This document shows, one piece after another, positions 18,803-27,480 of a stretch of 45,062 nucleotides of DNA. Within the stretch, counting starts at the first letter, position 1. Every line of letters starts with the position of its first letter. The notes under the pieces were generated by a model. It did not search any database, was not told the DNA's origin, and saw only the letters and a list, made by a program, of their open reading frames with translations. Both the position numbers and the translations under genes were made by a program. Source of the DNA: Candidatus Jordarchaeia archaeon (GTDB lineage: Archaea > Asgardarchaeota > Jordiarchaeia > Jordiarchaeales > Jordiarchaeaceae); assembly GCA_018383815.1 (NCBI GenBank), contig JAHAWU010000011.1, positions 1 through 45,062 of the forward strand, written 5' to 3'.

Positions 18803-19915
18803 TTATTCGGTGAATGGTGAGTATTGTTGCAGTCTTTTGAGGGCTTGAGTCCTTTCTTTTGTTTCAGTTTTTGCTTCTTCCACCACCTTTTTTAGGAACG
18901 CTGTTGTCTCGTCCATAGATTTTTTGTTAACTGGGTAAGGGACTCCGTCTTTGCCCCCGAAGGTAAAAGAATACTTCACTGGATCCTTCCAGCTGGGAGG
19001 TTTCCCATATATTAGTCCTGATATCATAGCAAGAGCTTTTACCGTGGAGGGACCTATTCCTCGGAGGGATAGGAGTTCTTCATAGTTTTTGGGTTGGGTT
19101 TGGTAGGCTTTCATTAGGGCTTTCCAATTTACTCCTCTCAAGAGGTTGAGGTGTAAAGGTGGAGATACTTTGCTTTGAGGCACCCATTTGAGGAGAGTCT
19201 CTTGGTTTAGGGGCTTATCAGAGAATATGGTTTTGAGGTGCTGAGGATTATCCTTAACCAGGTCTGTTGATATTTTTCTACACTCCTCACTCTGTCTAGA
19301 GGTCATATCCAGAACCCTATCATGGGAGACTTCCCCCACTATTGCGGTGTGTGGCTCCTCAACAAATGTTTTGAAGGTCCCCTTGAGCCAATGGTACCTG
19401 CGGGCCTTTCTAATTTCAGCATTCATGCCCTGTTGTATTACGCCCCAGTCACCCTCCTCAGTTATGAAGATACAGTGATGATAGAGCTGGTAGCCAGCTT
19501 GTATGGCAGTATTATCCACCTTCGCAGACATGCGACTTGCATACTTTAGGTCTTCTACTTTGGCTTCCGAAAGATCAAAGAGATCCCCTATTTGAGGTAT
19601 TTCAAGAGGCGTCTTTCTGGAGGTTGAACCTTTGCCTCCAGCTACCGCTACTCCGTGTTCTCCTGGCCTCATGGCTAGCTTTAGGGCTGAGCATGTTACC
19701 GTGGTGGTTCCGGAGCTGTGCCAGTCAAATCCCAACACGCAGGAGAGGGCTTGGAAGAAGAAGGGGTTTGAGAGTCTCTGGATTAATTCCTTTGTTCCAT
19801 ACTCATCAATAATTATGGAAACTATGGCATCTGCCAGCTTAACCATACGGCCAAAAAGCCACCTAGGAGCCTTTCCTCCGTGCAAAGGGAGATCTGCAAC
19901 ACCAGCCCGGTACAT
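18803..19915 (-). CDS. DUF763 domain protein
   Basis: N-terminus AGVADLPLHGGKAPRWLFGRM, LGFDWHSSGTTTVTCSALK; internal helix-hairpin-helix LLSLRGIGPSTVKALAMISGLIYG. Confidence 0.88.
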   Translation of the reverse strand: MYRAGVADLPLHGGKAPRWLFGRMVKLADAIVSIIIDEYGTKELIQRLSNPFFFQALSCVLGFDWHSSGTTTVTCSALKLAMRPGEHGVAVAGGKGSTSRKTPLEIPQIGDLFDLSEAKVEDLKYASRMSAKVDNTAIQAGYQLYHHCIFITEEGDWGVIQQGMNAEIRKARRYHWLKGTFKTFVEEPHTAIVGEVSHDRVLDMTSRQSEECRKISTDLVKDNPQHLKTIFSDKPLNQETLLKWVPQSKVSPPLHLNLLRGVNWKALMKAYQTQPKNYEELLSLRGIGPSTVKALAMISGLIYGKPPSWKDPVKYSFTFGGKDGVPYPVNKKSMDETTAFLKKVVEEAKTETKERTQALKRLQQYSPFTE

Positions 19916-20036
19916 CCTTCCTTCATCCCTAAAAGTTACTGAAACGTGGATGAATTTAAATTGTTCCCCAAAAAAATAGAGAAATATAAAATATGTTTTA
20001 AAGATGAAAAATTACCAAAAAAAGTTTCTTGGCTTT

Positions 20037-21221
20037 TTAGAATTCGGCAATGGTGGTTACGGGTTTCACGCGGTTCTTTGTGGTAAAGAGTTGGTATAAT
20101 TCGACCAGTTCTTCGTGGGCTACACTTGTTTTCCTGCCAAAAAGGTACTGTTCCTGAATCTTGTTTAAAATCTTGCTTATGACAGGATCTGTTTTTTCAA
20201 CGTTTATACCAAATTCTTTGAGTATGTAGACTATACTTTCTCTACCTGTTGTCTCTCCGATGACTATCTTGTCTCTCATGGAACCTTCTTTTATGCCTAC
20301 CTCTGCAGCTCTCACTTTTTCATAAAGGCTCACGTCTCTGAGTACCCCATGGGCATGGATGCCGGACTCGTGGCGGTAAATGTTTAAACCAGTAATGGGA
20401 GTGTTTGGTGGCGGGTCTATGCCAGACACGTTTTGTACAAAGGTGGCTAGTTCTGCTAGTTTGCTCACATCGTATTTCTTGATGTTGAAGTGTTTGTAGA
20501 GGTTGTATAGGACTTGCTCAAGGGAGGTGAAGCCGCCGCGCTCTCCCAGCCTGCAGACACTGGTGTCCAGCCACTTGGCTCCTGCTCTGTATGCTTCTAG
20601 GGTGTTGCCTACGCCCAAACCCATATCGTCGTGTCCATGGAATTCTATGTCCACTTTAATTTTCTTTGCGAGTTTGGAGATGATGTTGTATGTTTCGTGG
20701 GGTATGAGTTCTCCTAGGGTGTCGCAGTACCTTATTCTGTCTGCGCCTGCTTCAGTGACCGCGTTTGCGAAGTCTATTAGGTATTCTGGTTCCGTGCCAA
20801 CACTTTTTTCAGCGTTTACAGATACGTATAAATCGTGCTCTTTTGCGAAGGATACTGCTTCGCACATGTTTTCTATTATTTGTTCCTTGGTCATCTGTAG
20901 TTTCTGTTCACGGTGATGCTTTTCTGTGGCTATGGATAGAGCTACTGCTCCGAATTTGAGTTTGGTGTTGATGGATTTTTCTAGGTCTGCTTTTAAGCCT
21001 CTGTGCCAGACTAGTAACTTTTTGTCTAGTCCTATTTTGTTTAGTTCTCGTATCAGGAAGTAGTCTTTGAGCACGTATCCTGGACAGAAGACTTCTATTT
21101 GGTCTATTCCTATCTCGTCCAGCCTTTTGGCTATTTCTACGCACTCATATAGTGTGAAGTATACTCCAGGCATTTGCCTGCCGTCTCTCAGAGTGGTATC
21201 GCAAATGTATACGTCGTGCAT
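20037..21221 (-). CDS. Homocitrate synthase / 2-isopropylmalate synthase family (DRE-TIM)
   Basis: CDTTLRDGRQMPGV, IEFHGHDDMGLGVGNTLEAYRAGA, LGERGGFTSLEQ, RHESGIHAHG. The LeuA C-terminal regulatory domain appears absent. Confidence 0.92.
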   Translation of the reverse strand: MHDVYICDTTLRDGRQMPGVYFTLYECVEIAKRLDEIGIDQIEVFCPGYVLKDYFLIRELNKIGLDKKLLVWHRGLKADLEKSINTKLKFGAVALSIATEKHHREQKLQMTKEQIIENMCEAVSFAKEHDLYVSVNAEKSVGTEPEYLIDFANAVTEAGADRIRYCDTLGELIPHETYNIISKLAKKIKVDIEFHGHDDMGLGVGNTLEAYRAGAKWLDTSVCRLGERGGFTSLEQVLYNLYKHFNIKKYDVSKLAELATFVQNVSGIDPPPNTPITGLNIYRHESGIHAHGVLRDVSLYEKVRAAEVGIKEGSMRDKIVIGETTGRESIVYILKEFGINVEKTDPVISKILNKIQEQYLFGRKTSVAHEELVELYQLFTTKNRVKPVTTIAEF

Positions 21222-21500
21222 TTACTACACCTTTGATACAAATCAGATTTTTTTCGCTCAGCTCCTTTGTTAGGGAATTGGATTGAGACTATGCATTCAT
21301 TATTTATATTTGTATCGGAAACATATACTTGTACCAAATAAAATTTGTTTTTTATTTTACATATGTAAATAAAAATTTAGTACAATGTAAACATTTTTAG
21401 TTTTTGTATTAAATATAATGGAGACAACTATTTTTAACTCTATCGGAAAAATTCCAGCACAGAGAATTCCTCGGCCACAAATCCTTCTAACACCATTTTA

Positions 21501-22169
21501 TCATGTTTTTTCCAATTCGGGGTAAAATCGTCTTGCTGAGTCGCAGACACCGTTTAGAACACACTCCAAACATTTAGGCTTGGGCTTACATATGCGTCTC
21601 CCATGCTCAATCATGTTTATGTGAAATGAGTAAACCTGTTCTTCGGGAACCATTTCTTGGAGTATTTTGTGTGCCTTCAAGCGATCTGCGTTGCCAATTA
21701 GGCTTAGTCTCTTTGATACTCGGTGAATGTGGGTATCTACGGGTAGTACTGGCTTGCCGAATGAGAAGAGAAGAACACAGGCCGCGGTTTTTGGACCTAC
21801 ACCTTTGAGCTTTGTGAGAAAGGATAACGCCTCCTGTGTTGAAATTTCTTTTAGGTAAGATAGGTCAAGTTTATTTCTCTTTTCCATAATTGCGATTAGG
21901 GCTTCCTTTATCCTCCTGGCTTTAATGTTGCCCAGTCCGCCAATCCTTATAGCTTCCGCTATTCCCTCTTCAGAGGCGCTTATGAGGTCCTCCCAAATAG
22001 GATACTTTCTTTTCAGGTTAGAGAAAGCAGCGTAGCTATTTTTGTCAGAAGTGTTCTGGGACAATATGGTTAGTATCAGCTGGTCGAGGGGGTCAAACTT
22101 CTTTTTCCACTTTTTCTCTCCATACTCCCGATTCAGAAGTTCTATTACCCTAATTACTTTCTCGTTCAC
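21501..22169 (-). CDS. nth: Endonuclease III (HhH-GPD, 4Fe-4S)
   Basis: LILTILSQNTSDKN, LKGVGPKTAACVLLFSFGKPVLPVDTHIHRVSKRL, C-terminal CKPKPKCLECVLNGVC. Start GTG at 22169 preferred over ORF start 22220. Confidence 0.92.
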   Translation of the reverse strand: MNEKVIRVIELLNREYGEKKWKKKFDPLDQLILTILSQNTSDKNSYAAFSNLKRKYPIWEDLISASEEGIAEAIRIGGLGNIKARRIKEALIAIMEKRNKLDLSYLKEISTQEALSFLTKLKGVGPKTAACVLLFSFGKPVLPVDTHIHRVSKRLSLIGNADRLKAHKILQEMVPEEQVYSFHINMIEHGRRICKPKPKCLECVLNGVCDSARRFYPELEKT

Positions 22170-22309
22170 AACGCACCTTCCACCAGAAACGTTTATAAGT
22201 TTTGCACTCCAGCCCCCCAACAGGTTAATCAGAAAAACTTCCTTTTATGGCTTATTTTCCAACAAAAAAACATTAAAATGAAAAAAAGGGAGGGATGGAA
22301 GAAATTTGT

Positions 22310-23371
22310 CTATTTTGGTTCTAGTTTTTTGAAGATTGCTGGTGCAATCAGTGTTACCCATAAACCCATTAAGGCGTAAACTGGGAATTGTAGAGGCCCC
22401 CAAGGAACTTTGTCTATGAGGTAGTATGCGGGTAGAGCAACTATTGCGCCTAGAATAATTCTTATTGCAGCGTACTTCCAAGACTTCGGTGTTGTAAACT
22501 GAACATATTTTTGTTCCAAGATTGCTCCTGAAAGGAAGCCTGCTATAGCTCCGGGAAGATACCAGCTTATTCCCCATTCGAATGGATATATTATGAGCAA
22601 GGTGAGAGGTAGAGTTCCCGTTATGTAGCCAGCAGTGAGCAGATGGAGGTACCAGCCCACTTCCCAGTTGAAGGGCATTACAGAAGCAATGAGGATGAGA
22701 ACAATAACTACGATTGCCATCCTAATCAGAGGACTCTTTGGAAGTTTCGCATCGATTAAGCTCCAAGTTCTATCGGCAGTTAGCGCAAACACTGCAAAGA
22801 TGACTAGCCCTAGGAGGAGACCGGAAATCACGTCTGTGGGCCAGTGTGCCCCTAGGTAAACTCTGCTTGTGGAAACAAGGACCGATACCAGGGCGGCTAC
22901 TGCGAATAGTATGATTCCCCGCTTTGACACTACGGGAGCCCCCTTCTTTGCAAGCCAAGCAAGTGAAAATGCGGCGGCGGTGACTGTTTGCGCATGTCCA
23001 CTGGGCATTGAGGGCCCCTCTGGGAAGTATAGTTTCCTTGACTCGTAAAATGAGGGCCTAGGTCGACCAATAACATATTTTAGAGCGAAGTTGATAAGCG
23101 AGCTGAAAACGAGGAGCAATGCAAGAAATATTCCTTCCCGCTTGTAGCCAAGCCAGTATGTTATTGCAGTTAGTACAAATAAGGCCATTTCGTTCCCCAA
23201 AGAAGTGATAACAAACCAGAATCCGTCAAGAAGATAATTCCCGCCGAAGAAACCCCAAGGAGTCCAGAAACTTCCCTGAGTAGTCCAAAGAATTCCGAGG
23301 TCCCAGGCGTACCAGTAATTCAGCAACAGAATTAGAAACAGGTATTCTTCCATAACTTTTTCACCATGCAA
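22310..23371 (-). CDS. PAP2 family phosphatase with extra TM region
   Basis: KYVIGRPRP, PSMPSGHAQT, SRVYLGAHWPTDVISG motifs; many TM segments. Confidence 0.9.
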   Translation of the reverse strand: MHGEKVMEEYLFLILLLNYWYAWDLGILWTTQGSFWTPWGFFGGNYLLDGFWFVITSLGNEMALFVLTAITYWLGYKREGIFLALLLVFSSLINFALKYVIGRPRPSFYESRKLYFPEGPSMPSGHAQTVTAAAFSLAWLAKKGAPVVSKRGIILFAVAALVSVLVSTSRVYLGAHWPTDVISGLLLGLVIFAVFALTADRTWSLIDAKLPKSPLIRMAIVVIVLILIASVMPFNWEVGWYLHLLTAGYITGTLPLTLLIIYPFEWGISWYLPGAIAGFLSGAILEQKYVQFTTPKSWKYAAIRIILGAIVALPAYYLIDKVPWGPLQFPVYALMGLWVTLIAPAIFKKLEPK

Positions 23372-23842
23372 TTTTCCTTTACTGTATTTGAGCTCAATGT
23401 AATTATTGTTTACCAGCTTAAGAATATAAAAATTCGTTTTTTAAAAAGATGGAGAGAAGTTTCCTTAGAAATGATAAAAATATCTTTCTTCCCGTATAGG
23501 ATGATGTAAAGTTGTTTGATTAAGTTCGAGTGGAGTGTTTCATAAATGCTCCTTTCACAATTTTGAGCCTCAAAAGAGAATTAAACTCCATTTTTACATT
23601 CCTTCTCTAAGCTCTGAGGATAATTTATAGGGTATAAAAAATGTCTGGAGTAAGTTTTATTTGCTTCAAATAGTAACATTCGGATTATACTCCTCTCTCT
23701 ACTATGGAGCTTACAAAATCCATAATGCTATTAAAAGGTAATTTTATAGTAAAATAGTTATTATTTAAAAATTAGTTAATAAAACATGTTAAAAGTGTAA
23801 CTTTTTGTTTTGCGGTCTACAGGTTTTCCGAGAAGAAAGCTT

Positions 23843-25351
23843 ATGTTTAGTTTGGAGAGTGTAGTGAGCAGCCTGATTCCCACATGGGCGGAATACTTTC
23901 TTCAACCGCCCCTCTCAGCTCAGATAATCTTTACTATGCTTCTTTTAGTTACATTCATTTTGATTGCAACTAGACGTCTTCACGGAACTGTTGCGGCACT
24001 GGGGGGAGCTGTGGTGACATTGATTTTTGGGGTTTATTTCTCCAAGGTTTATTACTGGGTTCCTTATTTTACATTCTATGTTTCGGGAGGTCTTGTAAGC
24101 AGAGAACTACTTTTTTCAGCCAGCGATGTTTATAAAGAATTTATAGATTGGTCAACTCTGCTCATTATTATTTCTGTGGTTATTATTACTACGGTTGCCA
24201 GCCGCTCGGGACTCTTTGAGTACATTATATTGAGGGTGGTGAAGTTCAGTGGAGGAGACATAAGAAAACTTTTCCTCAGCATATGGTTTTTAGCTTTCCT
24301 TCTAACTATGTTGCTAAGTGGCGATCCAACAGCAATTATGGTAATTCCCCTTATATTGTTAATATGTAAGGTTTTAGACTTGAATCCTGCGCCCTATTTA
24401 TTTGGCACCGTCTTCGTGGTTAATGTAGCTGCTGCTTCCACCATTGTTGCTAGTTTCATAAATATTCTGGTTTCTGGTCATTACAATTCTGATCCGTCGC
24501 GTTGGCTATCCTATCCCACATTTATGGTTTTAGGTTTGCCCGTATCTCTGCTCTGCATGGGTATAGTAATATTGTTTATATTCCGCCGTTATGGAGAAGC
24601 CTTCAGTGTACCGCAAGAAAAAGTGGAATATTGGGAGTTGAGAGCGGAGTTGCTATCCTTGGACGCGAAAGTCCTGATAGCAAATCCAAAAATGTTTCGA
24701 AAACTGAGCGCACTTCTAACGGCAGCGGTAATAGGTTTTATAGTTGCGGGATTATTACACGTTCCATTTTATGTGGTTTCTCTGCTTTTCGCCTTTGCCT
24801 TTATTTTGGTGAGCGGAGTTGATCCTGTTAAAACCTTTAGAGAGGTGGATTGGAGCCTGGTGTTCTTCTTCATAGGAGTATTCATAATTGTAGGTGGGGT
24901 GCACAGCACTAAAATCTTGGAAAGTCTTGGAAGTAATCTTGGCAGCCTGACGACTGGCAATGTTCTAGGAACAATCAGCCTCGTGACATTATTTTGTGGT
25001 TTATTATCAGGAGTGATGGACAACATTTCTGTAACTACAGCACTATTGTACGTCACACCCAGCCTATCAGCCTCCGCCCTAATAAATCAAAACCTTGTAA
25101 TATGGTCACTAATATTCGGTTCTAATATGGGGAATAATCTAACTCCTATAGGAAGCTTACCTAACCTCCTAGCCCTCACAAGCTTAGAAAAAGAGAATAT
25201 TAAAGTTACATGGTTTGACTTTATGAAACTAGGGGCGCCCATAGTAATCATGTGTCTCTTTGCTGCGATACTGTCGCTAACTTTAATTGGACACCTTCTC
25301 GGTTGGGGAGTAGACATCACAAGCCTCTTCTCCTATCTATACTCGCAGTAG
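23843..25351 (+). CDS. ArsB/NhaD-like ion transporter (ion transporter superfamily), copy 1
   Basis: Polytopic; LSGDPTAIMVIP and SGVMDNISVT half-repeat motifs; SNMGNNLTPIGSLPNLLA. ATG at 23843 preferred over ORF start 23810. Confidence 0.85.
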   Translation: MFSLESVVSSLIPTWAEYFLQPPLSAQIIFTMLLLVTFILIATRRLHGTVAALGGAVVTLIFGVYFSKVYYWVPYFTFYVSGGLVSRELLFSASDVYKEFIDWSTLLIIISVVIITTVASRSGLFEYIILRVVKFSGGDIRKLFLSIWFLAFLLTMLLSGDPTAIMVIPLILLICKVLDLNPAPYLFGTVFVVNVAAASTIVASFINILVSGHYNSDPSRWLSYPTFMVLGLPVSLLCMGIVILFIFRRYGEAFSVPQEKVEYWELRAELLSLDAKVLIANPKMFRKLSALLTAAVIGFIVAGLLHVPFYVVSLLFAFAFILVSGVDPVKTFREVDWSLVFFFIGVFIIVGGVHSTKILESLGSNLGSLTTGNVLGTISLVTLFCGLLSGVMDNISVTTALLYVTPSLSASALINQNLVIWSLIFGSNMGNNLTPIGSLPNLLALTSLEKENIKVTWFDFMKLGAPIVIMCLFAAILSLTLIGHLLGWGVDITSLFSYLYSQ

Positions 25352-25676
25352 AGCATGTTAAAGATAGAAACTTTTTGACACTCCTCATAACTAGAGTGGG
25401 ATTCCTTCTCGCCTATGTTTTTGGAAGTGTTTTATCTTAAACTCTTCGTAAGATGCTTTTCCGGGAAAAATTACGAAGACGTTTTTCATAGTGAAGGTTT
25501 AAATCTAACAGCGAAATAGAGAATTAGTTTAGTTCAAGAAATACGTTGTTAAACGCCTTAAAATTTAAAAAGTTTTTCTTTGATATATATTTAAAACATC
25601 TAAAAGTAAAACGCTCAGCCGCCCTAATTTTGTCTTCCTCAGATTTAAGGTGCTGATTAAATAGGAGTATAAGGAC

Positions 25677-27188
25677 ATGCTCGGTTTAAAGGAAGCTATG
25701 GATGCACTGATTCCAGATTGGGCCAATTACCTACTGAAGTTGCACCTTTTTCCGGCCCAAATAGTCTTCACAATTATAGTTATTGTTGCGTTTGGGTTGA
25801 TAGCAGCTGGACGTCTCAATAAAACAATTGTGGCGCTGGGGGGAGCGGTGATCACACTTGTTGCCGGATATTATTTTGGTGTTGTTTATTGTTGGGTTCC
25901 CATTTTCAAGTGGTTTGTGTCGGGGGGACTTGTTAACACGGCGCTACTGTTTTCTTTTGAAGACGTTTATAAAGAATTTATTAGCTGGTCTACTCTGCTC
26001 ATTATTATTTCCATAGTTATCATTACTACGGTTGCCAGCCGCTCGGGACTATTTGAATACATTATACTGAAGGTGGTGAAGTTCAGCGGAGGAGACATAA
26101 GAAAACTCTTCCTCTATCTGTGCATAATCTCATTTGTTTTGACTATGATTTTGGGAAATAATCCCACCTTGATTATAATTAGCACCTTAATATTCCTGAT
26201 AGATAGAATTCTTGACCTCAACCCTGTTCCTCACATACTTGGAATTCTGTTTGTAATCAATGCAGCCAGCAACTCAACAGTCATTGGCAGCTTCGTAAAC
26301 TTGCTAGTTTCGGGCCATTATAATTTAGATCCCACACGTTATCTCTCTTATCCCAATTTTCTGTTGCTGGGATTGCCCTTTGGAGTAATAAGTGCAGTTA
26401 TCGCTTTGTTCTTTTTGCTCCACTACCATAAAGAGGCCTTCCAAGTCCCTAAGGATAAAGAAGAATTCTTTGAGATAAGGTCTAGACTGCTCAGTCTTGA
26501 TGAACATAAATTGATGAGCGATCCAAGATTGTTCCATAGAATAAGTATTCTGCTCATAGTAACCATTTTGGTATTTGTAGTGGCCGGATTCTTCGGCGTG
26601 CCCTTCTATGTGGTAGCACTAATTTTCGCCGTTCTTTTTCTCGTTATTAGTGGTGAAAACCCGGAGAAAACTTTGCGTGAGGTAAACTGGAGCCTGATAT
26701 TCTTTTTTATAGGAATATTCATAATGGTGGGGGGACTTAACAGCACGGGCGTATTGGAGAACTTAGGAAGCAATCTTGGAAAACTAACAGCCACCAATGT
26801 CCCATTGACAGCTGCCCTTGTAACAACACTAAGCAGCACACTATCCGGAGTGCTATACAACATTTCTGTAACATCAGCACTGCTATACGTGACACCCAGC
26901 CTATCCGCATCCGCTCTAGTAAACGAAAACCTAGTGATATGGTCACTAATATATGGGGCAAACATTGCAGCCAGCCTAACCCCCATAGGGGGACTCCCCA
27001 GCCTAATTGCAGTAACATCCCTAGAGAAAGAAGGACATCCTATCCCTTGGAGCAGATTTATAAAAATTGGAGCACCCATCACACTGGTAAGTGTAGTTGC
27101 GGGTATATTCCTGCTCATAGGCTTTTCGCATATACTAGGCTGGGGAGTGGATATATCAAGTTTACTAGCAATTTTATATTCAAAATAA
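25677..27188 (+). CDS. ArsB/NhaD-like ion transporter, tandem paralog (copy 2)
   Basis: Aligns end to end with the preceding protein; acidic motif residues replaced (LGNNPT, SGVLYNISVT). Confidence 0.85.
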   Translation: MLGLKEAMDALIPDWANYLLKLHLFPAQIVFTIIVIVAFGLIAAGRLNKTIVALGGAVITLVAGYYFGVVYCWVPIFKWFVSGGLVNTALLFSFEDVYKEFISWSTLLIIISIVIITTVASRSGLFEYIILKVVKFSGGDIRKLFLYLCIISFVLTMILGNNPTLIIISTLIFLIDRILDLNPVPHILGILFVINAASNSTVIGSFVNLLVSGHYNLDPTRYLSYPNFLLLGLPFGVISAVIALFFLLHYHKEAFQVPKDKEEFFEIRSRLLSLDEHKLMSDPRLFHRISILLIVTILVFVVAGFFGVPFYVVALIFAVLFLVISGENPEKTLREVNWSLIFFFIGIFIMVGGLNSTGVLENLGSNLGKLTATNVPLTAALVTTLSSTLSGVLYNISVTSALLYVTPSLSASALVNENLVIWSLIYGANIAASLTPIGGLPSLIAVTSLEKEGHPIPWSRFIKIGAPITLVSVVAGIFLLIGFSHILGWGVDISSLLAILYSK

Positions 27189-27480
27189 TAGGTATAGAGA
27201 ATCCACCTTCAACACCTATTTTAAATATCTCGGTAATTCCTCTTATTTTCCCTTTACCGAATATTTTTCATAAAGTGAAATATATACAGAAAAGGGATTA
27301 GGACGAATTTGAGTGGGAATTGTTGAATGGCTTAGAATCATCAACTATTCCTTTGCACAAAGTTACGTAACAGATCGAAGTTCTTTTAGAGACATTTTAA
27401 TGCCTTTGTAGGGTAAAAATGTTTATTACCTTCGCGATTCTATAATAAATAAAAACATTTGTGTATTTGGAGGACAATGC

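Noticed and set aside
26606-27118. 170-aa antisense ORF opposite transporter copy 2 (similar shadow at 24769-25056 in copy 1)
   Set aside because: Both shadows arise from the same paralogous codons on the opposite strand; best explained as by-products of the duplicated transporter sequence.
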